The notes beneath the pieces were generated by a model. The model was not told the origin of the DNA and made no database searches. It saw only the letters and a list, made by a program, of their open reading frames with translations. Shown one piece after another: positions 1 to 9,800 of a stretch of DNA of 64,000 nucleotides. Source of the stretch: Chitinophaga jiangningensis (GTDB lineage Bacteria > Bacteroidota > Bacteroidia > Chitinophagales > Chitinophagaceae); assembly GCF_900142605.1 (NCBI RefSeq), contig NZ_FRBL01000005.1, forward strand, positions 186,001-250,000. Direction: 5' to 3'. Every line of letters begins with the position of its first letter. The stretch's first letter is position 1. The position numbers and the translations under genes were made by a program.

Positions 1-1360
1 CGCGATGGCGAATGGTAACAGTACCGTCTTCCTTAGTCTGATGGTCGATAGTTACGCAGAATGGCGTACCCACCGCATCCTGGCGGCGGTAGCGCTTACC
101 GATCGCATCTTTCTCTTCATAAAAACAATAGAAATGCTGCTTGCACTCATCCATCAGCTGCTGTGCCAGTTCAGGCAAGCCATCTTTTTTGGTGAGCGGG
201 AAGATAGCCAGTTTGGTAGGCGCCAGCTTAGCTGGTAAACGCAGTACTACGCGACTATCCTGTTTTTCAGGTGTGCTCAGGTCTTCCTCAGCATAAGCAG
301 CACAGATTACCAGTAGGAACATACGGTCCAAACCAATGGAGGTTTCAATTACGTACGGTACATAGTTCTGGTTGATCTCCGTATCAAAGTACTGGATTTT
401 CTTTTTGCTATATTCCTGGTGCTGTTTCAGATCGAAATCAGTGCGGGAGTGAATACCTTCCACCTCTTTGAAACCGATCGGGAATTCGAATTCGATATCC
501 ACCGCAGCATCAGCATAGTGCGCCAGCTTCACGTGATTTTTGAAGCGGTATTTAGCAGGATCAATACCCAGGCTCAGGTGCCATTGCATACGGGTTTCTT
601 TCCATTTCTCATACCACTCCTTCTGAGAACCAGGGCGGATAAAGAACTGCATCTCCATCTGCTCAAATTCACGCATACGGAAAATGAACTGACGGGCCAC
701 AATTTCGTTACGGAAGGCTTTACCCACCTGCGCAATACCAAAAGGTATCTTCATCCTGCCCGTTTTCTGCACGTTCAGGAAGTTAACGAAAATACCCTGG
801 GCTGTTTCAGGGCGGAGGTATATTTCACTTGCCTCATCGGTAACGCTACCCAACTGCGTAGAGAACATCAGGTTGAACTGACGCACATCTGTCCAGTTAA
901 CAGTACCGCTCACGGAGCAGGCAATTTTGTTTTCTTCAATCAATGCTTTCAGGCCGGCGTAGTCCTGCGCTGCTTCCAGTTGCTCCATGGTAGCCACGAG
1001 CGCCTTACCCTGCTCTTCGGGCAAAGTAGCTGCATAAGCCTCAATCAGGTGGTCCACACGGTAGCGTTTTTTGCTATCCTTGTTGTCGATCATCGGATCA
1101 CTGAAGTTATCCACGTGACCGGATGCCTTCCAGGTGGTAGGATGCATGAATATGGCAGCATCAATACCCACGATGTTATCGTGGAGCTGAGTCATGCTCT
1201 TCCACCAGTAGTCCCTGATATTCTTTTTCAACTGGGCACCGTTCTGACCATAGTCATACACAGCGCTAAGTCCATCGTAAATTTCGCTGGACTGAAAGAT
1301 AAAACCGTATTCTTTACAGTGCGATATAATCGCCTGGAATGTATTCTGATCTGTAGACAT
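1..1360 (-). CDS. glyS: Glycyl-tRNA synthetase, 3' end cut by window edge
   Basis: Charges tRNA-Gly with glycine in the cytoplasm. Read on the minus strand from the ATG at 1358-1360, the protein begins MSTDQNTFQAIISHCKEYGF and stays open to base 1. It shows the single-chain (alpha2) class II GlyRS pattern: the segment RPETAQGIFVNF, then the motif 2 region GKAFRNEIVARQF and the following REFEQMEMQFF, and further on YVIETSIGLDRM. The reading frame ends outside the window, so about the last tenth of the protein is missing. A TATCTTTG -7-like box lies at 1368-1375 only a few bases above the ATG, so the leader may be very short. Long open frames on the opposite strand are shadows. Identification is firm. 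Confidence 0.95.
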   Translation of the reverse strand, partial: MSTDQNTFQAIISHCKEYGFIFQSSEIYDGLSAVYDYGQNGAQLKKNIRDYWWKSMTQLHDNIVGIDAAIFMHPTTWKASGHVDNFSDPMIDNKDSKKRYRVDHLIEAYAATLPEEQGKALVATMEQLEAAQDYAGLKALIEENKIACSVSGTVNWTDVRQFNLMFSTQLGSVTDEASEIYLRPETAQGIFVNFLNVQKTGRMKIPFGIAQVGKAFRNEIVARQFIFRMREFEQMEMQFFIRPGSQKEWYEKWKETRMQWHLSLGIDPAKYRFKNHVKLAHYADAAVDIEFEFPIGFKEVEGIHSRTDFDLKQHQEYSKKKIQYFDTEINQNYVPYVIETSIGLDRMFLLVICAAYAEEDLSTPEKQDSRVVLRLPAKLAPTKLAIFPLTKKDGLPELAQQLMDECKQHFYCFYEEKDAIGKRYRRQDAVGTPFCVTIDHQTKEDGTVTIRHR

Positions 1361-1442
1361 AGTTGCGCAAAGATAATTGGCAAAATTGAAAATACGGATG
1401 CAATTATTATTACATCTGTAATCAATTAGTAATTAAATAAAA

Positions 1443-2381
1443 TTATTTTTTTGAGAGGGGTGTAACCGGTGTATTTCCGTCTTCCACTTCCCGTATCCAG
1501 ATGGCGTAATCATTGGGGTATATACGGGACCCGAAGTATTGTACCCAAACCCTGGTGAATACCGCGCCGAAATACAATATAGCGGCGGAATAGTAAACCC
1601 ACAGGAGTATAATAACAATGGAGCCGGCGGCCCCATAGGCTGAAGACACTTTACTGGCGCCCAGGTAATAGCCAATCGCAAACTTCCCGATCATAAACAA
1701 CACAGCTGTGGCGATAGCGCCCACCATCACATCCTTCCAGCGGATGCGCGCATCCGGCAGCACCTTGAAAATAATGGCAAACAAGGAAGTGATCACCAGA
1801 AACGTGATCGCCAGGTTAGCCACATACAGGGTAAAATATTCTATCTCAGGAAATAAAGAAAGTAACCGGTGATTCAATACCTCCATTAAACCGTTTAACG
1901 CCAGGGACACCAGCAGGATGAAACCCATACTGATCACCAATGAAAACGACAATAACCGGTTTAATATCATCTTCACAATACCACTCTTTTTAGGCTTAGC
2001 CTTCAGCTTCCAGATGAAGTTAATGCTGTCCTGAATTTCCGCAAACACCCCGGTGGCACCAATGATAAGCGTCACCACCCCTACGATGGTTGCCCAGCTT
2101 ACATCGCCGGACAAAGAAGCGTTCTGGATCATATTCTGAATCTGCACTGTGGCCTCATCGCCCACCATCGAACGGATCTGTGTATAGATACTGCCTTCTA
2201 TGGATTCCTTACTCAGGAAAATATCACAGAGAAAAATAATGATGATCAGCATCGGGGCAATGGAAAATATGGTATAGTAGGAGAGTGCGGCACTCAACTT
2301 CAGTACTTTATCATCAATAAACTCGCCGCCCGATTGCTTCAGGACCTGCCAGATGATTTTAAGTCTGTTTAAAAACCGCAT
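1443..2381 (-). CDS. YihY/virulence factor BrkB family membrane protein
   Basis: A 312-residue inner-membrane protein of the YihY/BrkB family. Several hydrophobic segments are visible: around residues 30-50 (AALSYYTIFSIAPMLIIIIF), 95-115, 140-165, 180-205, 215-235 and 245-270, giving six probable helices. The LSYYTIFSIAPML stretch is typical of the family. The old name 'ribonuclease BN' for this family is considered wrong; a transport or envelope role is the present view. It starts 8 bases after the end of the MazG-like gene and so is probably its operon partner. The C-terminal tail is short and polar. The family call is firm, the substrate unknown. Confidence 0.9.
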   Translation of the reverse strand: MRFLNRLKIIWQVLKQSGGEFIDDKVLKLSAALSYYTIFSIAPMLIIIIFLCDIFLSKESIEGSIYTQIRSMVGDEATVQIQNMIQNASLSGDVSWATIVGVVTLIIGATGVFAEIQDSINFIWKLKAKPKKSGIVKMILNRLLSFSLVISMGFILLVSLALNGLMEVLNHRLLSLFPEIEYFTLYVANLAITFLVITSLFAIIFKVLPDARIRWKDVMVGAIATAVLFMIGKFAIGYYLGASKVSSAYGAAGSIVIILLWVYYSAAILYFGAVFTRVWVQYFGSRIYPNDYAIWIREVEDGNTPVTPLSKK

Positions 2382-2389
2382 AACTTCGC

Positions 2390-2716
2390 TTACTTTAATT
2401 TGGGATTATTAATATGCCGGTCTGCATCCCGGATATTCTTTTTGTTGAAATTTTTCTCCAATGCGGCAGTCATGTCCACACCGGTTTGATTGGCGATACA
2501 AAGCAACACCCACATCACATCAGCCAGTTCATCCGCCAGTTCTTTTTTTGAATCCGACTCCTTAAAAGACTGCTCTCCGTACTTACGGGCCATGAGCCGC
2601 GCTACTTCCCCCACTTCTTCAGTCAGTATAGCCATATTGGTGAGTTCGCTGAAATAGCGTACTCCGGTAGTGTTAATCCACTGGTCAATCTGCTCCTGTG
2701 CTTCTTTGATCGTCAT
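2390..2716 (-). CDS. MazG-like nucleotide pyrophosphohydrolase
   Basis: A 108-residue all-alpha NTP pyrophosphohydrolase of the MazG/YpjD type, which hydrolyses nucleoside triphosphates (often non-canonical ones) to the monophosphate and pyrophosphate. The metal-binding acidic motifs are present: LTEEVGEVARL near residues 31-41 and KKELADELADVMWVL near 57-71, giving the usual EExxE and ExxD pattern. The length fits a single-domain member rather than the two-domain MazG of enterobacteria. It reads directly into the YihY-family gene with an 8-base gap. A hairpin terminator at 2766-2801 separates it from the lipoprotein gene upstream. A house-cleaning role is inferred from the family. Confidence 0.88.
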   Translation of the reverse strand: MTIKEAQEQIDQWINTTGVRYFSELTNMAILTEEVGEVARLMARKYGEQSFKESDSKKELADELADVMWVLLCIANQTGVDMTAALEKNFNKKNIRDADRHINNPKLK

Positions 2717-2765
2717 CTTTACAAAAATTATTAATTGTCCTAAAGATAACGAAAGAGTAAAAACA

Positions 2766-2801
2766 ATGTTCAGGCCAGAAAGATTTTTCCGGCCTGAACA
2801 T
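2766..2801 (-). terminator. Intrinsic terminator behind the lipoprotein gene
   Basis: An 11-base perfect stem (ATGTTCAGGCC at 2766-2776 with GGCCTGAACAT at 2791-2801) is followed on the minus strand by TTGTTTTT. It lies just after the stop of the lipoprotein gene 2828-3340 and before the MazG-like gene, so it marks an operon boundary. Confidence 0.75.
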
Positions 2802-2827
2802 TTGTATAATTCGTGTATCCGTTAAAG

Positions 2828-3340
2828 TTATAAACCTATAGGAATATTAATTAAATAAGGGCTGATAGAGTCATTAACGGGCTTGTAAAAAGTACCTGCC
2901 TTGTCCATATATAGTCCCAACAGTGAGTATCCACAACAATTCAGGCCGTATTTAATGGTCAGCAGATAACTTGATTCCACACCGGCCGTGTTAATTTTCA
3001 TTACTACCGGAACAGTAAACTCTTTTGTGTCAGGGCGCATCTGCATAACACTCAAAACCTGTTGCACGGAAGTACTGATATAAGCACTGGCCTTAGCCGA
3101 ATCCGGGGATGATTTCAGTTCAAACTTAATGTCATTATACGACAATGAAATATTTTCCACCTGGATGCGGGCATCAGGGCCATATACCAGGTTTTTACCG
3201 GCAGCATCAACCAGACGGAAACGGAAATCCATTCCGGAATAGTCACAAATAATGCCTGCACAATCTTTTTTATTATCACTTCTGCGACAGGAGCTTACAG
3301 CCAGGATACACAACAGCAGGAATAAAAAATTTACTTTCAT
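2828..3340 (-). CDS. Hypothetical lipoprotein
   Basis: I do not recognise this 170-residue protein. It starts with a clear lipoprotein signal, MKVNFLFLLLCILAVSSC, with the lipobox cysteine at residue 18, followed by a charged RRSDNKKD stretch. The rest has no membrane segment and alternates short hydrophobic stretches, which suggests a small beta-rich domain. Cysteines at residues 27 and 32 (DCAGIICDY) and a CC pair near residue 136 (LNCCGYSLL) could form disulfides. It stands alone: a terminator follows it and the Dtd gene lies about 220 bases upstream. It is probably anchored in the outer or inner membrane facing the periplasm. Function unknown. Confidence 0.75.
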   Translation of the reverse strand: MKVNFLFLLLCILAVSSCRRSDNKKDCAGIICDYSGMDFRFRLVDAAGKNLVYGPDARIQVENISLSYNDIKFELKSSPDSAKASAYISTSVQQVLSVMQMRPDTKEFTVPVVMKINTAGVESSYLLTIKYGLNCCGYSLLGLYMDKAGTFYKPVNDSISPYLINIPIGL

Positions 3341-3564
3341 AAAGGGGTATTTTAATCAGTTATTCATACATCGGTATTTTCATAAAACGTCCCTGGCGCG
3401 CAGGAGTTACAGGATAAGATTAATGAGCGACGATGAAAATGGTGCAGGAGAATAACTGAGCGACACCCACCTGTACGTGGGATATTTAAATGGTTACTGG
3501 TATTTCCACCATCCCATCTTTTCCTGGTTTCCTGGTTAAACGTCCATGGTCAAAAAATAGTTAC

Positions 3565-4017
3565 TTACTCCCTGTTTTTCGTATCAATAATTATAGTCAC
3601 CGGGCCATCATTGAGCAGCTCCACTTTCATATCGGCCCCAAAAATCCCGCGCTGGATCGTGGTTTCCATGTCCTGCTCCAGCTGGGCGATCATTTTTTCA
3701 TATAAGGGAATAGCTACATCAGGTTTGCTGGCTTTCAGGTAAGATGGACGGTTGCCTTTTTTCGTAGAGGCATGTAATGTAAACTGGCTCACCAGGAGAA
3801 CGTCCCCATGGGCATCCTTTACCGACACGTTCATTACACCGGCATCGTCATTAAATATGCGCAGATTCACAATTTTACTGCTTAGCCACTGGATATCTTC
3901 GTGGGTGTCCGCATCCTCTATCCCCAGCAATACCAGCAGCCCGGTTTGTATGGCACCTGTTACCGTTCCCTCTACCGTTACCGATGCCTTGCTTACTCTT
4001 TGTATTACAGCTCTCAT
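3565..4017 (-). CDS. dtd: D-aminoacyl-tRNA deacylase
   Basis: Removes D-amino acids (and mischarged glycine) from tRNA, so protecting translation from wrong stereochemistry. The 150-residue length is that of the family. The start MRAVIQRVSKASVTVEG is characteristic. Both active-site motifs are visible: VSQFTLHAS near residues 77-85 (Ser-Gln-x-x-Thr) and NDGPVTIIID near residues 137-146 (the Gly-Pro cis-dipeptide that excludes L-amino acids). It is divergent from arfB, with about 95 bases between the starts, so two translation quality-control genes share one promoter region. Confidence 0.95.
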   Translation of the reverse strand: MRAVIQRVSKASVTVEGTVTGAIQTGLLVLLGIEDADTHEDIQWLSSKIVNLRIFNDDAGVMNVSVKDAHGDVLLVSQFTLHASTKKGNRPSYLKASKPDVAIPLYEKMIAQLEQDMETTIQRGIFGADMKVELLNDGPVTIIIDTKNRE

Positions 4018-4112
4018 TATTGTGTATTTTTGCAGCCCGGAAATTACGCACAGTTTTTAATAACTTGCTCCGCTAAGTATATAATTTATATTACAGAGAG
4101 ATATAATACATA

Positions 4113-4514
4113 ATGACTATAGATGTAACGGCCGAACTCAGTTTCCGCACTGCAAGGAGCGGAGGGAAAGGTGGCCAGAATGTGAATAAGGTGGAAACAA
4201 TGGTGGAAGGGTATTTCGATATATCCGCCTCCACACTGCTCACAGACGAGCAAAAGGCCACACTGAAAGAAAAACTCGCCAACCGCATTAACGCTGAAGG
4301 CATGCTGCTGGTAAAATCCCAGACAGCCCGCACCCAGCTGGGAAATAAGCAGGAAGTAATCCGCAAAATAAACGAGCTGATTTACAAAGCGCTCATTCCC
4401 CGCAAAAAACGAATTGCTACCAAGCCCACCAAGGCCATGGTCGAAAAACGCATCCAGTTTAAAAAGCGGCTGTCGGATAAAAAGCAGCAACGCAGGGGCA
4501 GAAACTTTGAATAA
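4113..4514 (+). CDS. arfB: Alternative ribosome rescue factor ArfB (YaeJ type)
   Basis: A 133-residue release-factor-like peptidyl-tRNA hydrolase that frees ribosomes stalled on messages without a stop codon. The catalytic GGQ is seen in RSGGKGGQNVNKVET near residues 16-30. It lacks the codon-recognition domains of RF1 and RF2, and ends in a lysine/arginine-rich tail (KKRLSDKKQQRRGRNFE) that in ArfB enters the empty mRNA channel. The ATG at 4113 puts the GGQ at the usual distance from the N-terminus. The flippase gene follows after about 20 bases and may be cotranscribed. RF1 at 27832-28896 is the full-length relative in this window. Confidence 0.93.
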   Translation: MTIDVTAELSFRTARSGGKGGQNVNKVETMVEGYFDISASTLLTDEQKATLKEKLANRINAEGMLLVKSQTARTQLGNKQEVIRKINELIYKALIPRKKRIATKPTKAMVEKRIQFKKRLSDKKQQRRGRNFE

Positions 4515-4534
4515 CTTTACAAAAATCACAGGCT

Positions 4535-6070
4535 TTGAGCATAAAGAATCTGGCAGGACAAACGATCTTCTACGGCCTCAGTAATATAGTGAGCAAACTG
4601 CTCAATTATTTTCTGACCCCCTTTTACCTGGGCATACTCACCGCCGTATCCTACGGCGAAATGAATACCGCCTACGCCTATATCCCTTTTGCCAACATCG
4701 TACTTACCTATGGCATGGAAACCGCTTTTTTCCGGTTTGCCAAAAAAGACAATGAAAACCTGGTGCTCAGCACCTCTATGATTTCGCTGATCTTTTCCAC
4801 CATAGGAGCCACCATACTACTCTTTCTGCTGCAGGGACCCATTCTCAACACCCATTCCGCTGAAATGGCCGGGGTAGCAGGGCATCCCTCGTTTTATTTT
4901 TATATCGTGCTGATCATGGCGTTTGACGCGCTCACCGCCATCCCTTATGCACAACTGCGACTGGAAAACAGACCATTGAAGTATGCATTTATTCGTATAT
5001 CCAATATCGTTACCAACGTATTTTTCAATGTTTTTTTCCTTTACCTCTGCCCAAAACTCTATGACGCCGGCCACCACTGGCTGCCGGATGTGATGGGAGG
5101 AGGCGCCACCCTGGGCTACGTTTACCTCAGTAACCTGCTGGCCAGCGGCCTCACCCTGCTCATGTTTTTCCCACAGATCAAAGGCCTCAAATGGCAGTTT
5201 GATAAAACACTGTGGAAGGAAATGATCACCTATTCCCTCCCGCTGATCATCGTAGGAATGGCGGGAATGGTAAACGAAACCTTTGACCGTGCGTGGTTTC
5301 TGCCTACCTTCCTGCCGGTGGACAGTGAAGAAAAAAAGAAATACCTGATCGGAATCTACAGCGCCAACTACAAGCTGTCGATCCTCATCAATATGTTTAT
5401 CCAGGCCTTTAAACTGGGCGCCGAGCCGTTTTTCTTTAAGCAGGCGGAATCGGACAGTAACCCGCAGAAAACCTATGCCCGTATCATGAAAATCTTTGTG
5501 GTGCTGCTATGCTGTATGTTCCTGTTTGTAAGTCTTTACCTGAATATCTGGAAGATCTTCCTCCGCAAGCCGGAGTACTACGAAGGCCTTACCATCGTGC
5601 CACTGCTCCTGATGGGATACATGTTCCTGGGGGTATATTACAATCTCACCATCTGGTTTAAACTCACCAATAATACCAAAGCGGGCGCCATCATCACCCT
5701 GATCTCAGCAGGTATGGCCATTTTGCTCAACTGGTGGTGGATCCCGATCATGGGTTACTTCGGGGCGGCCCTGGCCACCATGGTATGCTACCTCGCACAA
5801 ATGGTAATCTGCTACCTGTGGGGGCAAAAGTATTATCCGGTGCCTTACCATCTCCCTAAAATAATTACCTACATGGTATCCGCTATAGGTCTGTATTACA
5901 TCTATAACTGGATCAATGTCACCTTCCTTTCGCCTAATAACATTTATGCGATCAGGGGATCGTCGCTGGCAGTAGCTACCGTCTTCTTCCTGGGGTACCT
6001 GTTGTTTATCTTCCGGATGGAAAAGCGGGAGTTTGCAAAACTGCCGGTGATAGGGAAATTCATTAAATAA
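4535..6070 (+). CDS. Polysaccharide biosynthesis protein / flippase (Wzx-MATE type)
   Basis: A 511-residue integral membrane protein with about 12-14 hydrophobic helices, of the oligosaccharidyl-lipid flippase branch of the MATE/MOP superfamily. The N-terminus (LAGQTIFYGLSNIVSKLLNY) is typical of O-antigen and exopolysaccharide flippases in Bacteroidota. It would move lipid-linked sugar units across the inner membrane. The start is a TTG at 4535; no in-frame ATG lies near, and the first helix would be lost with a later start. No glycosyltransferase or polymerase gene is nearby, so this is not inside a capsule cluster and the substrate is open. A double-palindrome terminator follows at 6074-6148. 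Confidence 0.87.
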   Translation: MSIKNLAGQTIFYGLSNIVSKLLNYFLTPFYLGILTAVSYGEMNTAYAYIPFANIVLTYGMETAFFRFAKKDNENLVLSTSMISLIFSTIGATILLFLLQGPILNTHSAEMAGVAGHPSFYFYIVLIMAFDALTAIPYAQLRLENRPLKYAFIRISNIVTNVFFNVFFLYLCPKLYDAGHHWLPDVMGGGATLGYVYLSNLLASGLTLLMFFPQIKGLKWQFDKTLWKEMITYSLPLIIVGMAGMVNETFDRAWFLPTFLPVDSEEKKKYLIGIYSANYKLSILINMFIQAFKLGAEPFFFKQAESDSNPQKTYARIMKIFVVLLCCMFLFVSLYLNIWKIFLRKPEYYEGLTIVPLLLMGYMFLGVYYNLTIWFKLTNNTKAGAIITLISAGMAILLNWWWIPIMGYFGAALATMVCYLAQMVICYLWGQKYYPVPYHLPKIITYMVSAIGLYYIYNWINVTFLSPNNIYAIRGSSLAVATVFFLGYLLFIFRMEKREFAKLPVIGKFIK

Positions 6071-6073
6071 AAA

Positions 6074-6148
6074 AAAGAGGTTGCCGGGACCGCAGGTCCC
6101 GGCAACCTCTTTCGACCCCATACCGAAGGTATGGGGTCGAAAGAGGTT
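6074..6148. terminator. Double palindrome between convergent genes (terminator / repeat element)
   Basis: Two overlapping perfect hairpins. The first pairs 6074-6091 with 6095-6112 (18 bp) around a GCA loop. The second pairs 6104-6124 with 6128-6148 (21 bp) around a GAA loop. The nine bases 6104-6112 can pair with either flank, so the two hairpins compete. A-runs before the first hairpin and T-runs in the arms fit termination in both directions between the converging flippase and hydrolase genes. The right arm runs into the stop codon of the hydrolase gene (6147-6149). The core resembles the palindrome at 27780-27818. Confidence 0.75.
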
Positions 6149-6785
6149 AGTTCAGAAAAGGATTATGCTGCTTCTCATACCCAATAGTAGTAGCAGGCCC
6201 GTGCCCCGGATACACCACCACATCGTCCGGCAACACAAACAGTTGGGTACGAATGCTGTTCAGCAATGTTTCGTGGTCGCCACCAGGCAAATCCGTACGC
6301 CCTATACTATCACGGAACAATACATCTCCCCCTATAATAATTTTTTGAGCCGCACAATAAAAAGCCACACTGCCCGGAGAATGCCCCGGTACCAGCAGAA
6401 TCTCAATTTTATTATCCCCGAAATCAAAGATTTCACCAGCCGTCAGATAAGCGCCAGGCATGGGAGAGGGCGGAAAAGGCATATTGTACATATTCCCCAC
6501 CTGCTGGGAAAGGTCCAAAATCGTTTGTTCGTTGGGGTGAATCTCCGGTCTGACCTTATAGGTTTCTGACACAAGTTTGTTACCGAAGATGTGATCCAGA
6601 TGGCAGTGAGTGTTCAGCAGCCTCGTAACAATTAGCCCCTCCGTTTGTATATATTGTAATAATTCTTTTCTTTCGTTCTCAAAATAACAGCCCGGGTCTA
6701 TAATTATGCATTCCTTTTTTTCGTTAATAAGCAGGTACGTGTTTTCCTGCATAGGACTGAAGGTGAAATGGTGAAGTTCGATCAT
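6147..6785 (-). CDS. MBL-fold metallo-hydrolase (glyoxalase II-like)
   Basis: A 212-residue metallo-beta-lactamase-fold hydrolase close to the hydroxyacylglutathione hydrolase group. The metal ligands are visible: NTHCHLDHIFG near residues 58-68 (HxHxDH), VPGHSPGSVAFY near 132-143, a GGDVLFRDSIGRTDLPGG segment, and the final YPGHGPATTIG near 192-202. The family hydrolyses thioesters and related bonds with two zinc or iron ions; the natural substrate here is unknown, and Bacteroidota often lack glutathione. The gene is divergent from the 1143-residue envelope protein gene with 57 bases between starts. It is probably soluble and cytoplasmic since no signal peptide is seen. Confidence 0.88.
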   Translation of the reverse strand: MIELHHFTFSPMQENTYLLINEKKECIIIDPGCYFENERKELLQYIQTEGLIVTRLLNTHCHLDHIFGNKLVSETYKVRPEIHPNEQTILDLSQQVGNMYNMPFPPSPMPGAYLTAGEIFDFGDNKIEILLVPGHSPGSVAFYCAAQKIIIGGDVLFRDSIGRTDLPGGDHETLLNSIRTQLFVLPDDVVVYPGHGPATTIGYEKQHNPFLN

Positions 6786-6842
6786 GTTACCCGATTTTTA
6801 GCTAATTTGTAAACAGATCACAATATTATCAATACTTTCTGT

Positions 6843-9800
6843 ATGAACAGATTTATTACCAGGTTATTATTCCACGGAGCCCTATTACTTGGAACGACGG
6901 TGTCGTTTGCTCAGACCAATACCGTAGAATTCGGCCAGAATCGCGTGCAGTTCAAGAATTTTAAGTGGCGGTATTACCAAAGTCGGCATTTCAACACCTA
7001 CTTCGCCCAAAATGGCCTCGAGCTGGGAAAATACGTGGTACAAATCGCGGAAAAAGAGTTGCCCCAGCTGGAACAGTTCATGGAAACCACCCCTCGCCAA
7101 CGTATCAACATCGTTGTGTACAACAGCTTTGGTGAAATGAAACAATCCAATATAGGCATTGGCGTAGAATGGCAGAACACCGGTGGCGTTACCAAACTGG
7201 TAGGCAACAAAATGATTGTGTACTTTGACGGCAACCATGAAAACCTGCGCCGCCAGATACGCCAGGGGATTGCCCGCATTATGCTCGAAACATTGCTCTT
7301 CGGAGAAGATATCGGGGAATTTGCCGGCAACGCCGCCCTCATCGACTTCCCGAAATGGTTTACCGATGGCTTTATCGCTTATGCCGCTGAAAACTGGACT
7401 GCCCGCGAAGATGAACAGCTGAAAGCTATTATCCTCTCCGGAAAATACAATAACTACAACCAACTGGCCTATGACCATCCCCTGCTGGCAGGTCATGCCT
7501 TCTGGTATTATGTAGAAGCTAAATACGGGAAGGATGCCGTTCCGTACCTGATGTACATCACCCGTATCAACAGAGGCCTCAAAAAAGGTTTCGAACAGGT
7601 GCTGAGTATGACCCCTAAAAAGGCTACGCAGGACTTTATGCTGTTTTATACCAAACGCTTTGCTGACGATAACAAACGTAGAAAAACATCTGCCAAAGGT
7701 CGCACCATCGTAGCCCAGGAAATCACCCAAAAGGCCGATTACTTCCGCTTCAACCCTAATCCTAAAAATAATTCGTACGCGGTAGTAGAATTCAAAAAAG
7801 GCCTGTATAAAGTACAGATCCAGCTGGGATGGAATAAACCTAAAGTGCTCCTCAGAAGCGGCGTTATGCAGCTGGCCAACCAGATGGACCCTAACTATCC
7901 ACAGATGGCCTGGAATACAAAAGGTAACCGCCTGGCAGTGATCTATGAACACGAAGGCAAAACCAAACTGATGATTTATGACCTGGTTACCCGCATCACG
8001 CTACGCCAGGACCTGCCGCAGTTCGACCGTGTGATCGACTTCAAATACATGCCGGTAATGGAAAATACCCTGCTGCTGTCTGCAGTGAAAAACGGACACA
8101 CAGACATTTTCACCTATAACATCAGCAATTCCAAAACCGACCAGATCACCAACGACGTGTATGATGACCTGGAACCATCCTTTGCAGCATTCCCTGGTAA
8201 AAGCGGTATTATCTACGCCTCCAACCGCCCGGCACCTAAAGGCCGCGGCTCGGATACCTCGCTGCTGCGCAACAGCTACAACATCTTTATGGTCGACAAC
8301 TGGACCAAGAGTGCCGACAGGCAGATTACCCAGCTGACCGACCTCAAATACGGTGATGCACGCCTGCCGATGCAGTATAACACCACCCACTTCACCTTCG
8401 TTTCGGACGCAAACGGTATCCGTAACCGTTATGCCGGATTCTTCAAATCCCAGAACGTAGGTGTGGATTCCCTGTTCTATGTAGGATCTGAAATCCTCCA
8501 TAACCCTGAAAAAGAAGAGCTGGACTCCGCCCTGGCAGCCTACGGCACCAGCGCACCGGATTCAGTAGAAGCAGTGGTAATCACTAACGACTCCACCTAT
8601 ACGTTCCCGATCTCCAACTACCCATATGGTATCCTGGAATCACGCGTTACCGGTGAGAAAGGCGAAGTATCCGAGGTAGTAGCCTATGCGGACATCAAAC
8701 GCCTCATGAAACTCAAAGTGGATACCACCACCCTGAAGAAAAGAAATGTTACTGCGCGCAATACCCACTTCCGCCAGGATCAGATGCATGCAGACAGCGT
8801 TCGCCTCGGGCTGCCTACGTTTATGGCTCCCCGTAAGGATACTTCCACGCAGCCTAACTTCTTCCAGAACGAGTTTGCCAACGAGCCGGCCGATACAGCC
8901 AAGGCTACTTCCGGTTCAGAAATCAAGCTGGTAAACGAGGCAGCACAGGAAGGCGGCCTTTCCATGTTCGATAAAAAACCGGCTACCCCGTCGATACTCA
9001 AGCAAACCCGGCTGATGCCGTATAAATGGAAGTTTGCTTCCGACTACCTGATCCTCCAGATCGATAACTCAATCCTGATCAACAGATACCAGATCTTTAC
9101 CGGACAGCCTACCTCACCCATCCGACTCACAGACCCGGTAAACGGACTGATTCGTATAGGCGTGAGCGATCTGTTTGAAGATGTGAAGATCAACGGTGGT
9201 TTCCGTATTCCTTTTGACCTGCAAGGTTCTGAATACTTCATTTCCGGCTCTTACCTGAAACGCCGGTTCGACTATAAATTCACTTACTACCGTAAAGTGG
9301 ATAAAAGTGGCGCCGTTCCGATTACACAGGATAACCAGATTTACTGGAACCCGGTAAAACTGATGACCAACCTCTACCAGGCTGAAATGCGCTATCCTTT
9401 TGACCAGGTAAGGAGTGTACGCCTCTCCGTTGGCTACCGTATGGATAAAATGGTATTCCAGGCGGATAAACGTATCAGTCTCGACGAGCCGGATCGTAAA
9501 GAAAGCTATATCCTCGGTCGTATCGAGTATGTTTACGATAACACCATCAACCCGGCTATTAACATCTGGAATGGGACGCGGTATAAAATCTATGGCGATA
9601 TCAATTCTCAGGTAACCAACGGTGGCCTCAATGAGTTCTTTAATCCAAATGCTATAGCTGCCAAAGGCAGGTTTACCTATAACATGGGTGTGGATATCCG
9701 CCACTGCGAAAAAATCTACCGCAACTTCATCTGGGCTACCAGGTTTGCTATGGATATGTCGTGGGGCAGCCGCAAAATGATTTACTACCTCGGTGGTATC

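Noticed and set aside
419..1429. Long plus-strand open frame of 336 codons
   Set aside because: It runs antisense to the clearly recognisable glycyl-tRNA synthetase and has no family-like sequence; it is a shadow of that gene's codon use.
3341..3564. Possible small gene or RNA between the lipoprotein and dtd
   Set aside because: Only a weak hairpin CCCAC/GTGGG near 3469-3482 is present; short frames there have no convincing start or composition.
6885..7952. Minus-strand open frame of 355 codons antisense to the large envelope protein
   Set aside because: The plus-strand protein has a signal peptide, domains and a terminator; the reverse frame has none of these.
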